A stretch of DNA of 64,000 nt. It comes from Nocardia fluminea (GTDB lineage Bacteria > Actinomycetota > Actinomycetes > Mycobacteriales > Mycobacteriaceae). Each line of letters starts with the position of its first letter. Position 1 is the stretch's first letter. The position numbers were made by a program, and so were the translations under genes. The notes beneath the pieces are model-generated. The model made no database searches. It worked only from the letters and a program-made list of their open reading frames with translations, and had not been told where the DNA came from. The stretch is from the NCBI RefSeq assembly GCF_002846365.1, contig NZ_PJMW01000002.1:5456001-5520000 (forward strand), read 5' to 3'. This document shows, piece by piece, positions 51,644 to 60,296 of the stretch.

Positions 51644-53221
51644 ATGAACGATCCGATACAGACCTCGTCCGGCATCCCGCTCTCGCCGGTCTACGGACCG
51701 GGCGACCGAGCTGCCGAACCGCCCGCACCGGGCGGCTTCCCCTTCACGCGCGGCAACTTCGCCTCCGGCTACCGGGGGCGGCTGTGGACGTTTCGCCAAT
51801 ATTCCGGTTTCGGAACGGCGGAGGAGTCCAATCGGCGGTACCGCTACCTTCTCGACCAGGGCGGAACCGGGTTGTCGGTCGCGCTGGATCTACCGACCCA
51901 ATGTGGTTACGACTCCGACGATCCGGAGGTGACCGAGGAGGTCGGGCGGGTCGGCGTCGCGGTGGACACCCTCGCCGACGCCGAAATCCTCTTCGACGGC
52001 ATGCCACTGGACAAGATCAGCACCAGCTTCACGATCAACGGCACCGCCGCGATCCTGCTGGCGCTCTACGTGGCGGCCGCCGAGAAGAAGGGCGTGCCTC
52101 GTGAAAAGCTCACCGGCACGATCCAGAACGACATTCTCAAGGAGTACGCCTCGCGCGGCACCTGGATCTGGCCGCCGGAACCGTCGCTGCGGCTGATCGC
52201 CGACACCATCGAATTCTGCGCGGCCGAGGTACCCCGGTTCAACGCGATCTCGGTGGCGGGCGCGCACTTTCGCGACGCGGGCGCCAACGCGGTCCAGGAG
52301 ATGGCGTTCACCCTCGCCGACGGCGTCACCTACTGCGACACCGTGGTCGAACGCGGCCGGATGACGATCGACCAGTTCGCCCCGCAGATCTCGTTCTTCT
52401 TCTACACCCACGGTGACTTCTTCGAGGAGATCGCCAAATACCGTGCCGGGCGCAGACGATGGGCGACCATCGTGCGCGAGCGCTACGGGGCCACCACCGA
52501 CAAGGCCTCGATGTTCCGTTTCGGCTGCGTCGCCGGGGGTGCCTCGCTGTACGCGCCACAGGCCCAGAACAACCTGGTGCGGGTGGCCTACGAGTCGATG
52601 GCCTCGGTGCTGGGCGGGGTGCAGTCGATGTTCACCGCGGCGTGGGACGAGCCGTTCGCGCTGCCGAGCGAGGAGTCGGCCACCCTGGCCCTGCGCACCC
52701 AGCAGATCCTGGCCTACGAAACCGGGGTCACCCGGGTCGCCGACCCCCTCGGCGGTTCCTACTTCGTCGAGGCGCTCACCGACGCGACCGAAGCTCGCAT
52801 CATCGAGATCATGGACGACCTCGAGCGCCACGGCGGGATGGTTCGGTCGATCGAGGACGGCTACCTCCAGGGCCTGATCGCCGACGAGGCCTATCAACTG
52901 CACAAAGACGTCGAAGCGGGCACCCGGCCGGTCGTCGGCGTGAACCGGTTCGTCTCCGACGAGCCCGCACCCGAGATCGCGACCTACGAACTCGATGCCG
53001 AAGGTCGCGACCTGCAACTGAAGCGGCTCGCCAGGGTGAAAGCCGAACGCGATTCCGTGGCCGTTCGGGCCTGCCTCACCGCGTTGTCCACGGCCGCCGA
53101 GGGAAACGAGAACCTGATGCACTACCTGATCGAGTGCGCCAACGCGTACTGCACGGTGGGGGAGATGACCGCCGCGCTCAAGAGCGTGTGGGGCGAGTTC
53201 CAGCAGCCGGTGGTGTTCTGA
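51644..53221 (+). CDS. B12-dependent acyl-CoA mutase, large (catalytic) subunit
   Basis: 525 residues, the TIM-barrel half of the methylmalonyl-CoA mutase superfamily; the B12 domain is a separate gene. By alignment to Propionibacterium MCM, Tyr53 (RQYSGFG) corresponds to Tyr89, Arg171 (SRGTWIWPP) to Arg207 and His208 (GAHFRDAGA) to His244; the spacings 118 and 37 are identical. Isobutyryl-CoA mutase has Phe and hydroxyisobutyryl-CoA mutase Ile at the Tyr position, so the substrate probably carries a carboxylate. The ATG at 51644 lacks a Shine-Dalgarno and the transcript may be leaderless. MeaB chaperone downstream. Confidence 0.9.
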   Translation: MNDPIQTSSGIPLSPVYGPGDRAAEPPAPGGFPFTRGNFASGYRGRLWTFRQYSGFGTAEESNRRYRYLLDQGGTGLSVALDLPTQCGYDSDDPEVTEEVGRVGVAVDTLADAEILFDGMPLDKISTSFTINGTAAILLALYVAAAEKKGVPREKLTGTIQNDILKEYASRGTWIWPPEPSLRLIADTIEFCAAEVPRFNAISVAGAHFRDAGANAVQEMAFTLADGVTYCDTVVERGRMTIDQFAPQISFFFYTHGDFFEEIAKYRAGRRRWATIVRERYGATTDKASMFRFGCVAGGASLYAPQAQNNLVRVAYESMASVLGGVQSMFTAAWDEPFALPSEESATLALRTQQILAYETGVTRVADPLGGSYFVEALTDATEARIIEIMDDLERHGGMVRSIEDGYLQGLIADEAYQLHKDVEAGTRPVVGVNRFVSDEPAPEIATYELDAEGRDLQLKRLARVKAERDSVAVRACLTALSTAAEGNENLMHYLIECANAYCTVGEMTAALKSVWGEFQQPVVF

Positions 53222-53622
53222 TGACCGCCCGCGTGCTCGTCGCCAAACCCGGACTGGACGGTCATGATCGCGGAGCCAAGATCGTCGCGCGCGCCCTGCG
53301 CGACGCCGGTTTCGAAGTGGTGTTCACCGGCATCCGGCAACGCATCGAGGACATCGTCTCGATCGCGCTGCAGGAGGATGTCGCCGTCGTGGGACTGAGC
53401 ATTCTCTCGGGTGCGCACGTGTCGCTGACCACGCGCACCGTCGAGGCGCTGCGGGCGGCGGGGGCGGGCGATATCGCCGTGATCGTGGGCGGCACGATTC
53501 CGCAGTCCGATGTCGGGCGGCTGATCGAAGCCGGAGCGGCGGCGGTGTTTCCGACGGGCACCTCGCTCGACACCCTCGTCACCGAGATCCGGGCGCTCAC
53601 GAATACCCCGTCCCCGTCCTGA
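53221..53622 (+). CDS. B12-dependent acyl-CoA mutase, small (cobalamin-binding) subunit
   Basis: 133 residues; a stand-alone B12-binding domain. The motif DGHDRG supplies the lower axial His ligand of cobalamin; LSILSGAH and VGGTIP form the other conserved cobalamin loops. It pairs with the large subunit, whose stop it overlaps by one base (TGATG). Two-subunit layout as in isobutyryl-CoA and 2-hydroxyisobutyryl-CoA mutases. Confidence 0.93.
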   Translation: MTARVLVAKPGLDGHDRGAKIVARALRDAGFEVVFTGIRQRIEDIVSIALQEDVAVVGLSILSGAHVSLTTRTVEALRAAGAGDIAVIVGGTIPQSDVGRLIEAGAAAVFPTGTSLDTLVTEIRALTNTPSPS

Positions 53623-53691
53623 GCGCCGGGTCGGTCGCAGCGGCGCTGACCACCGTGGTCGCGCGAAAAGTAGTGGAAGACGGAGGAATTC

Positions 53692-54648
53692 GTGCGTATC
53701 GGAGTGATGATCGGGCCCGAGAAGGGTGATGCGGCCCGCAAGCTGTCCCGGATGCTCGACGACATCGCCTGGGCCGAATCGGCCGGGCTCGACACCGCGT
53801 GGATACCGCAGATCCCGACCGATTTCGACGCGCTGATCACCATCGCGTTGATGGGACAGGCGACCAGCCGGATCGAGTTGGGGACCGCCGTGGTGCCGTT
53901 GCAGGCTCAGCACCCCATCGCGCTCGCACGGCAGGCGCTCTCGGCCCAGGCCGCGGCGGGCGGACGGCTGGCGCTGGGGATCGGTCCCTCGCACCACTGG
54001 ATCGTGCGCGACATGCTCGGGTTGCCCTACGACAAGCCGGCCGCCTACACCGCCGATTATCTGGAGGTACTGAGCGCGGGACTGCGCGGGCCGGGCACGG
54101 TGGACGTGGAGAACTCGACCTTCGCCGTGCACAACCCGCTCGATCTCGGACCCGTGGCCCCGGTGCCGGTGCTGATCGCCGCGCTCGGCCCGGTGATGCT
54201 GCGCATCGCCGGCGAACAGGCCGACGGGACCCTGCTCTGGATGGCCGACGAGCGTGCGGTGGGAGCCCACGTGGTCCCCCGGATCACGAAGGCGGCGGCC
54301 GAGGCGGGCCGGCCGGCGCCGCGCGTCGTCGCGGGATTGCCGGTCTGTCTGTGCCGCCCCTCCGAGGTCGCCGAGGCCAAGGCGCGGGCCAACCGCATCC
54401 TGGGTGAAGCCGAGGTCTCGCCGAACTATCAGCGGCTGCTCGAAACCGGCGACGCCCGCGACATCGGTGACATCTGCGTCGCCGGTGACGAAAGCGCGAT
54501 CGCGGAGGGGCTGCGCCGCTACGGCGACGCCGGGGCCACCGATCTGTCGGTACGGCTGCTGCCGATCGGTGACACCCGCGACGAGCTGGTCGCCTCCAAA
54601 CGGCGCACCAGGGAGATGATCGCCGCTCTGGCGAAGGACTTACGGTGA
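53692..54648 (+). CDS. LLM-class F420-dependent oxidoreductase
   Basis: 318 residues, short LLM barrel: RIGVMIGPEKGDAARKLSRMLDDI, AESAGLDTAWIPQ, TSRIELGTAVVPLQAQHPIALARQALSAQ and RLALGIGPSHHWIV. The GTG at 53692 follows GGAGGAA. F420 use is inferred from this actinobacterial subfamily. Located between mutase and CoA-transferase, it probably reduces or oxidises a pathway intermediate. Confidence 0.85.
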   Translation: MRIGVMIGPEKGDAARKLSRMLDDIAWAESAGLDTAWIPQIPTDFDALITIALMGQATSRIELGTAVVPLQAQHPIALARQALSAQAAAGGRLALGIGPSHHWIVRDMLGLPYDKPAAYTADYLEVLSAGLRGPGTVDVENSTFAVHNPLDLGPVAPVPVLIAALGPVMLRIAGEQADGTLLWMADERAVGAHVVPRITKAAAEAGRPAPRVVAGLPVCLCRPSEVAEAKARANRILGEAEVSPNYQRLLETGDARDIGDICVAGDESAIAEGLRRYGDAGATDLSVRLLPIGDTRDELVASKRRTREMIAALAKDLR

Positions 54649-55745
54649 TCGGCGCACGGGGCGAGAGCGTCCGGTCCATGGGCGCGCGTGCCGAGGGGGC
54701 GACGGCAGCGACCGCCGGACCCCTGGCGGGCATTCGGATTCTCGAGGTCGGCACCATGCTGGCCGGGCCCTACGCCACCATGATGCTCGCCGATCTCGGC
54801 GCCGAGGTCACCAAACTGGAGCCGGCGGGCGGCGATATCTCACGGCAGGTGGGGGACAGCTATTTCGCCAGCCTCAACCGGGGCAAGCGCAGCATCGGCA
54901 TCGACCTGACCACCGAGGACGGTCAGCGACAGCTCGGGGAGCTGGTGACGAACGCGCATGCGCTGCTGGTGAACTTGAAGCCCTCGGCGATCCACCGGCT
55001 CGGCTTGACCTATGCCGCGCTGCGCCGGTGGAACGAGCGCATCGTCTGTGTCGCGATCACCGGATTCGGCTTGGATGCCGGTGACGACCCGGCCTTCGAC
55101 TACGTCATCCAGGCGGCCACCGGCATCGCCGCGCTCACCGGAGATCCCGCGGGCCCGCCGACACTGCCCGGCTACTCCTCGGCCGACAACTCCACCGGAC
55201 TGACCGCGGCGCTGGGTCTGCTCGCGCAGATCGTGTCCGGCGTGGGCGGGCAGGTGGAGGTGTCGCTGCGCGATGTCATGCTCTCGCAGCTGAACTACCA
55301 CGCCTCGGCCTATCTCAACGACGGCAAGGCGCCGCAGCGCCGCCCGTTCGGTGCGCACACCTATTACGTTCCCGCGCAGATCTTTCCGACGGCCGACGGG
55401 TATCTGGCGTTGTTCATCACCCACGACGGTTTCTGGCGGCGTTTCGCCGAGGAAGCGCGGGTGGCGGGGTTCGCGACCATGGCCGAACGAGCTACTCGGC
55501 GCGAGGAGGTGCTCGCCGCGGTCACCGCCGCGCTCGCGGCCGACACCGCGACGGGCTGGGAATCGCGCCTGCGTCCCCTCGGTATCCCGGCCGCCGCTGT
55601 CCGGACCCTGGCCGAGGCGCTGGAGGCCACTCCGCAGGCACTGGTGCGCGCGGGCCCCCATCGATTGGTGGGCAGTCCGATTCGCATCGCCGGGTACGAG
55701 CCCGTGTACGGTCCGCCGCCGCGTTTGGGCGAGCACAACGACTGA
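54645..55745 (+). CDS. Class III (CaiB/BaiF) CoA-transferase
   Basis: 366 residues. GIRILEVGTMLAGPYATMMLADLGAEVTKLE is the family start; NRGKRSIGIDL and FDYVIQAATG follow, with Asp152 as the probable acyl-carrying nucleophile. It moves CoA between carboxylic acids, so it could activate the substrate or recycle CoA from a product; alternatively such proteins act as acyl-CoA racemases. The GTG start overlaps the LLM stop (GTGA). Ends before a strong terminator. Confidence 0.9.
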   Translation: MIGARGESVRSMGARAEGATAATAGPLAGIRILEVGTMLAGPYATMMLADLGAEVTKLEPAGGDISRQVGDSYFASLNRGKRSIGIDLTTEDGQRQLGELVTNAHALLVNLKPSAIHRLGLTYAALRRWNERIVCVAITGFGLDAGDDPAFDYVIQAATGIAALTGDPAGPPTLPGYSSADNSTGLTAALGLLAQIVSGVGGQVEVSLRDVMLSQLNYHASAYLNDGKAPQRRPFGAHTYYVPAQIFPTADGYLALFITHDGFWRRFAEEARVAGFATMAERATRREEVLAAVTAALAADTATGWESRLRPLGIPAAAVRTLAEALEATPQALVRAGPHRLVGSPIRIAGYEPVYGPPPRLGEHND

Positions 55746-55781
55746 ACACCGAACTCGCGCTGGGGGCGAGCCAGGGGGGAG

Positions 55782-55817
55782 ACGGACCCCGGGACCTGTC
55801 CAGGTCCCGGGGTCCGT
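55782..55817. terminator. Strong bidirectional terminator hairpin
   Basis: A perfect 17-bp stem (arms ACGGACCCCGGGACCTG and its complement) with a 2-nt top lies between the convergent CoA-transferase and reductase genes. No U-tract. Confidence 0.8.
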
Positions 55818-55834
55818 TCGCGCGTGCGGCCCTC

Positions 55835-56842
55835 TCACTCGTAGTGGACCGTGGTCTCGGCCGTGTCGGGAATCGCCTGGCAGGTCAGCACATAGCCCTC
55901 GGCCACCTCGTCGTCGGTGAGCGCGTCGTTGACGCGCATCGTTGCCGAACCCTTGGTGAGTACGGCCATACAGGTCGCGCAGTTGCCCGATTCGCAGGAG
56001 AAGGGCGGGGTGAGGCCGCCGCGCCGGGCGCTCTCCAGCAGCGTCTCGCCCGAATTGCGCGGTACGGTCACCGTTTTGCGGCCCAGGACGACGGTGACCG
56101 TGCCCGCGGTGACGGGCGCGACGGTGGGTTCCGGTTCGGCCGGGGCGATCGGTTCGGCGGCGCCGAAGCGCTCGCTGTAGATCGCTCCCGGCCCCGGCAG
56201 CGCGGTCTCCACCATCGCCATGAACGCCTCCGGCCCACAGATGTAGCTGTCGGCCGCGATATCGGCGCCGACGAAAGCGCGAACAGCAGCGGGATCGAGT
56301 AACCCACGGTCGGCGTCCAGATGCCGCAGCACCTCGAGCCGGGTGGGATAGCGCGCGACCAGATCGTCGAGGGTCGCGTCGAAGATGGCCGAGGCCCGAT
56401 CGCGGTCGACACACAGCAGGCGCACCCGCCGATCGGTGGTGGCCAGCGCGCTCTTGGCGAGCGAGAGGACCGGGGTGATGCCACTGCCCCCGGAGAAGCC
56501 GAGCAGGGGGTGTTCGCTCGCACGCAGACAGAATTTGCCCGCGGGCCTGCTCATCTCGATCACGTCCCCCTCGCCGAGGTTGTCGATCAACCAGTTCGAC
56601 ACCCGGCCGCCGATGACCCGTTTGACCGTCGTCATCAACTCGGCGTCGGTTTCGGGCGCGCTCGACATGGAGTACGAGCGGAACAGCTCGGCGCCGTCGA
56701 CCCGCACCCGGAAAGTGCAGAACTGACCGGCGAGGTAGGACACCGGGCCCTCGTGCGGAGCGAGGACGAAGGTGCGGGCATCGGCCGTCTCCTTGATGAT
56801 CCGGGTCACCGTCGCGCGTTGGAACAGGGGAGTTCTCGCCAT
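55835..56842 (-). CDS. Ferredoxin-NAD(P) reductase with C-terminal 2Fe-2S domain, KshB/PaaE-like
   Basis: 335 residues. FAD domain (RSYSMSS, about 52-58; VSNWLIDNL), NAD domain (GFSGGSGITPVLSLAKSAL; CGPEAFMAMVE) and a plant-type 2Fe-2S domain (CESGNCATC with the last Cys in VLTCQA). It passes electrons from NAD(P)H to an oxygenase, as KshB does for steroid 9-alpha-hydroxylase. No Rieske oxygenase partner is in this window, so the P450 or a distant oxygenase is the partner. AAGGAG precedes the ATG. Divergent from the ligase operon across operator copy 3. Confidence 0.9.
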   Translation of the reverse strand: MARTPLFQRATVTRIIKETADARTFVLAPHEGPVSYLAGQFCTFRVRVDGAELFRSYSMSSAPETDAELMTTVKRVIGGRVSNWLIDNLGEGDVIEMSRPAGKFCLRASEHPLLGFSGGSGITPVLSLAKSALATTDRRVRLLCVDRDRASAIFDATLDDLVARYPTRLEVLRHLDADRGLLDPAAVRAFVGADIAADSYICGPEAFMAMVETALPGPGAIYSERFGAAEPIAPAEPEPTVAPVTAGTVTVVLGRKTVTVPRNSGETLLESARRGGLTPPFSCESGNCATCMAVLTKGSATMRVNDALTDDEVAEGYVLTCQAIPDTAETTVHYE

Positions 56843-56878
56843 GGACCGGCTCCTTCTGGTATGAAGATTCTTATGGAA

Positions 56879-56895
56879 AGAGAATACTATTCTCT
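56879..56895. promoter_or_regulatory. Catabolic-island operator copy 3 (perfect palindrome)
   Basis: AGAGAATA-C-TATTCTCT, perfect 8-bp arms, contains the core GAGAATnnnATTCTC at 56880-56894. It sits midway between the divergent reductase (56842) and ligase (56938) starts, ideal for controlling both. Confidence 0.8.
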
Positions 56896-56937
56896 CTCGC
56901 AAGATGGGATCTTCTCAATCCCGGCCGCGGAGGCGAG

Positions 56938-58341
56938 ATGAACGACCGGATCGCACTCAGTTTCGACGAGCGGCACTACACGCTCACCGAGTTGGACGGG
57001 CTCACCACGGGCCTGGCCGAGACCTTGACCGAACGCGGGGTGCGCCACGGGGATCGGGTGGCGCTGATGTCGTCGAACCGGCCGGAATTCGTGGTCGCGG
57101 TGCGCGCGATCTGGCTGACCGGCGCCGCGGTGGTGCTGATCAGCCCGGCGTGGAAGCGCGGCGACGTCGAGCACGCGCTCGCCGTCACCGAGCCCGCCCA
57201 CGCCGTCGGCGACCAACCGGTGCTGGGCGAGCTGATGCCGATGCTCTCGCTCGACGCGCCGATCACCCCCGGCTACACCACCTTTCCCGCGCCGGTCCCG
57301 GAATCGGACGCCGTGCTCGTCTTCAGTTCGGGCACAACGGGTTTGCCCAAAGCCGTGCGCCACACTCACGCGTCGTTCGCGGCGGCGGTGGAACACTGGC
57401 GGGTGGCGCTCGGATTCACCGCCGACGACCGGATCCAGATCGTCACCCCGCCCTCGCACATCCTGGGGCTGCTCAACATCGTGCTGGCGCTGCGCACAGG
57501 TGCCTGGATGCGGCTGCATCGCCGCTTCGACCTGGACCGGATGCTGCACCACATCGCGGCCGACCGGATCACCGTGGAGATGGCGGTCGCGCCGATCGCG
57601 CTGGCGATCGCCTCCCATCCCGAGCTCGAGTCCTACGACCTGTCGTCGCTGCGCTACATCATGTGGGGCGCGACGCCGGTGACCCCGAGTGTCGCCGAGA
57701 CCGTCACGCGCCGTACCGGAGTGGCGTGGGTACCCGCCTACGGCGCGAGTGAGCTTCCGGTCATCGCGTGCAATCCGCTCGACGGTGCCCGCCTGGACAG
57801 CGTGGGTCGCCCGGTGGCCGGCGTCGAGGTCCGGGTGGTCTCGACGATCACCGGCGAGGAGGTCGAGACCGGCGAGACCGGCGAGATCCAAGCCCGCGCC
57901 GCCTCGTCGATGGCCGGATATCTGCCCGATGACGCGACCGCGGCGGCCTACGCCGACGGCTGGTACCGCACCGGCGATGTCGGCTATCTCGACGACGACG
58001 GGTGGCTGCGCCTGACCGACCGGCTCAAGGAGATGATCAAGGTGCGCGGTTTCCAAGTGGCGCCCGCCGAGGTGGAAGCCGTCCTGCACGGACACCCGGC
58101 GGTCGCCGACTGCGCGGTCTTCGGTGTCCCCGATCCGGCCGACGGCGAGGCGATCGTCGCCGCTGTCGCGACCGCGGGATCGGTCGATGCCGACGAACTC
58201 ATCGCCCTGGTCGGTACCCGTCTCGCCTCTTACAAGCGGCCGCGCCGAGTGGTGTTCGTGCCCGAAATCCCGCGCCTGCCCTCCGGCAAGGTGCTGCGCC
58301 GAGTACTGAAGGAGCGCCATGGACGTCCGGCTGACCTCTGA
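56938..58341 (+). CDS. Acyl-CoA ligase (ANL superfamily)
   Basis: 467 residues, slightly short. ATP loop VFSSGTTGLPKAVRHTHAS (128-146), YGASELP in place of YGxTE, the YRTGD motif, and LTDRLKEMIKVRGFQVAPAEVE with the A8 hinge; the A10 Lys is in RLPSGKVLRR. It converts a carboxylic acid to its CoA ester with ATP. Probably the entry step of this pathway. GGAGGCG precedes the ATG. It overlaps the next gene by 23 bp. Confidence 0.9.
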   Translation: MNDRIALSFDERHYTLTELDGLTTGLAETLTERGVRHGDRVALMSSNRPEFVVAVRAIWLTGAAVVLISPAWKRGDVEHALAVTEPAHAVGDQPVLGELMPMLSLDAPITPGYTTFPAPVPESDAVLVFSSGTTGLPKAVRHTHASFAAAVEHWRVALGFTADDRIQIVTPPSHILGLLNIVLALRTGAWMRLHRRFDLDRMLHHIAADRITVEMAVAPIALAIASHPELESYDLSSLRYIMWGATPVTPSVAETVTRRTGVAWVPAYGASELPVIACNPLDGARLDSVGRPVAGVEVRVVSTITGEEVETGETGEIQARAASSMAGYLPDDATAAAYADGWYRTGDVGYLDDDGWLRLTDRLKEMIKVRGFQVAPAEVEAVLHGHPAVADCAVFGVPDPADGEAIVAAVATAGSVDADELIALVGTRLASYKRPRRVVFVPEIPRLPSGKVLRRVLKERHGRPADL

Positions 58342-59221
58342 ACAGCGACAGCTGCGCGACGCCGCAGCGAAACTGGCCGACGACCTCGGCCCCGGCTCGG
58401 TCAACGACCTGGCCGACGAACAGCGGATCGCCCGGCTCGAGCAGACGGTCGCGAGCACCGGCTGGCGTGCCCTGCGCTCCGATGGCGCCTCCGGCGTCGA
58501 AGTGGCCATCGTCGCCGAGGAATTCGGCCGCGGACTGGTCGACGTGCCCTTCCTCGGCCCGCTCCTCGCCGACGACCTCTGGTCGCCCCCCGAATCGGTA
58601 CCGCACTGGACCGTCGCCGTCGACGACCGCGCGATCGACGCACGCGGCGCCCGGCGCGCTCTGATCGTGCGGGGCGAGTCGATGCTGGCGAGCTCCGTCG
58701 CCACCGCGTCGACCGGCGCCGATCAGACCCGTGCCGAGGCCACGCTCACCGGCGTTCCGAGCCTGCTCGGCGAACTGTCCACGGCGCAGGTCACCCAGTG
58801 GCGAGCGCTCGCGCTCGTGGCCACGTGCGCCGATCTGGTCGGCACCGCACGCGGTGCCCACGCGCTGGCCACCGACTACGCGAAAGTTCGTGCGCAGTAC
58901 GGCAAGACGATCGGCTCCTACCAAGCCGTGGCCCATCTGCTCGCGGAGGGTCTGGCCCTGATCGAGGGCTCGGTGAGCGTGCTGCGCCACGCGGCGTGGG
59001 CGGTGGACGCGATCGAGCCCGAGCGGGCCGTCCAGGCGGCCGTGATCGCCAAACTCTATTGCGCCAGAGCGGCACTGACCGTGTGCGAGACCGCGGTGCA
59101 GGTGCACGGCGGAATCGGCAACACCTGGGAGTGCCTGGCACACCTGTATCTACGGCGGGCGCTGACGTCCACCGAGCTGTTCCCCACGAGCCTGGAGGAG
59201 ATCGACCGTGGACTTTCGTGA
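58319..59221 (+). CDS. Acyl-CoA dehydrogenase, short subunit of a split pair
   Basis: 300 residues. ACAD fold, but the N-terminal and middle domains are reduced. The C-terminal helices keep QYGKTIGSYQAVAHLLAEGLALIEGS and VQVHGGIGNTWE. Size and pairing match heteromeric alpha2beta2 ACADs of steroid side-chain degradation (FadE26-27, FadE28-29 types), in which two dissimilar subunits share FAD sites. It overlaps both neighbours in the operon. Confidence 0.88.
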   Translation: MDVRLTSEQRQLRDAAAKLADDLGPGSVNDLADEQRIARLEQTVASTGWRALRSDGASGVEVAIVAEEFGRGLVDVPFLGPLLADDLWSPPESVPHWTVAVDDRAIDARGARRALIVRGESMLASSVATASTGADQTRAEATLTGVPSLLGELSTAQVTQWRALALVATCADLVGTARGAHALATDYAKVRAQYGKTIGSYQAVAHLLAEGLALIEGSVSVLRHAAWAVDAIEPERAVQAAVIAKLYCARAALTVCETAVQVHGGIGNTWECLAHLYLRRALTSTELFPTSLEEIDRGLS

Positions 59222-60296
59222 TTCGCCGGAGGAGGCGGCGTTCCGGGAACGCCTGCGCGAGTGGCTGTCCGGTGTCGCGGGGCGGTTCCCCACCTCGGGC
59301 GACGAGTACTGGGCCAAACAGGGCGAATGGCATCGAGCGCTGCACGAAGCCGGGTTCTTCGGGCTGTCGTGGCCGCGAGAACACGGCGGCCACGCACTGC
59401 CCCCGGTCTACGACGTCATCCTCGACGAGGAGCTCGCCCTGGCCGGTGCGCCGCCGCGGCCCAGCCTCGGCTATCTGATCCAGGGCTTGGGCAGGCACGG
59501 CAGCTCGGAACTGCAACAGCGCTTCTTGCCCGGCATGATCGACGGGTCGCAGCGCTGGTGCCAGGGGTTCAGTGAACCGGACGCGGGCTCGGACCTGGCC
59601 GCGTTGCGGACCACGGCCACCCGCGACGGCGACTCCTATGTGCTGCACGGGCACAAGATCTGGACGAGCTACTCCGATGTCGCGGACTGGTGCCTGCTGC
59701 TCGCGCGCACCGACACCGAAGTGCCACGGCACAAGGGCATCTCGGCCTTCGTGGTCTCGATGAAACAACCCGGCGTGCAGCAGCGACCGCTGCGGATGAT
59801 GAGCGGGATCACCACCGAGTTCGGGCAGGTGCACTTCGACGGCGCGCTCGTGCCCGCCGATCAGATGGTCGGCTCGCCCGGTGACGGGTGGGCCCTGGCG
59901 ATGACAGTGGTCGGGCACGAGCGCGAACCCTCGACACTCGGCTACGCCGCCCGGTACGGCAAGCTCGTGCGCCAGATGTCGGCCAGGACCCCTGGCCCGC
60001 TGCCTGCCGAGCTGGCCTGGGCCGCCGTGCAGACCGAGATGTTGCGCCTGCACGTACGCCGACGGCTGTCCGAACAACTCGACGGTGTCTCGCACGGGCC
60101 GGAGGGCTCGCTCGACAAACTGCTCATGACCTGGGTGGAGCAGTCGGTCGGCCACGCCGCCCTCACCGTCGGCGGTACCCGTGACCCCGAGCTGCTCAGC
60201 GCCTACCTCTACAGCCGCGCGCAGAGCGTGATGGGCGGGACGTCACAGATTCAGAAGAACATCATCGCCTCGCGAATTCTCGGATTGGGAGCATGA
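59208..60296 (+). CDS. Acyl-CoA dehydrogenase, long subunit of a split pair
   Basis: 362 residues. Complete ACAD: GFFGLSWPREHGG, WCQGFSEPDAGSDLAALRT (FAD/substrate loop), HKIWTSYSDVADWCLLLART and the C-terminal MGGTSQIQKNIIASRILGL. It partners the preceding gene, which it overlaps by 14 bp; GGAGGAG precedes the GTG. Together they would put a double bond into the CoA ester made by the ligase. Confidence 0.9.
   Translation: MDFRDSPEEAAFRERLREWLSGVAGRFPTSGDEYWAKQGEWHRALHEAGFFGLSWPREHGGHALPPVYDVILDEELALAGAPPRPSLGYLIQGLGRHGSSELQQRFLPGMIDGSQRWCQGFSEPDAGSDLAALRTTATRDGDSYVLHGHKIWTSYSDVADWCLLLARTDTEVPRHKGISAFVVSMKQPGVQQRPLRMMSGITTEFGQVHFDGALVPADQMVGSPGDGWALAMTVVGHEREPSTLGYAARYGKLVRQMSARTPGPLPAELAWAAVQTEMLRLHVRRRLSEQLDGVSHGPEGSLDKLLMTWVEQSVGHAALTVGGTRDPELLSAYLYSRAQSVMGGTSQIQKNIIASRILGLGA

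Noticed and set aside
55835..56842. Naming the reductase KshB or HmpX
   Set aside because: Domain order fits several reductases and no oxygenase partner gene is present, so only the family is given.
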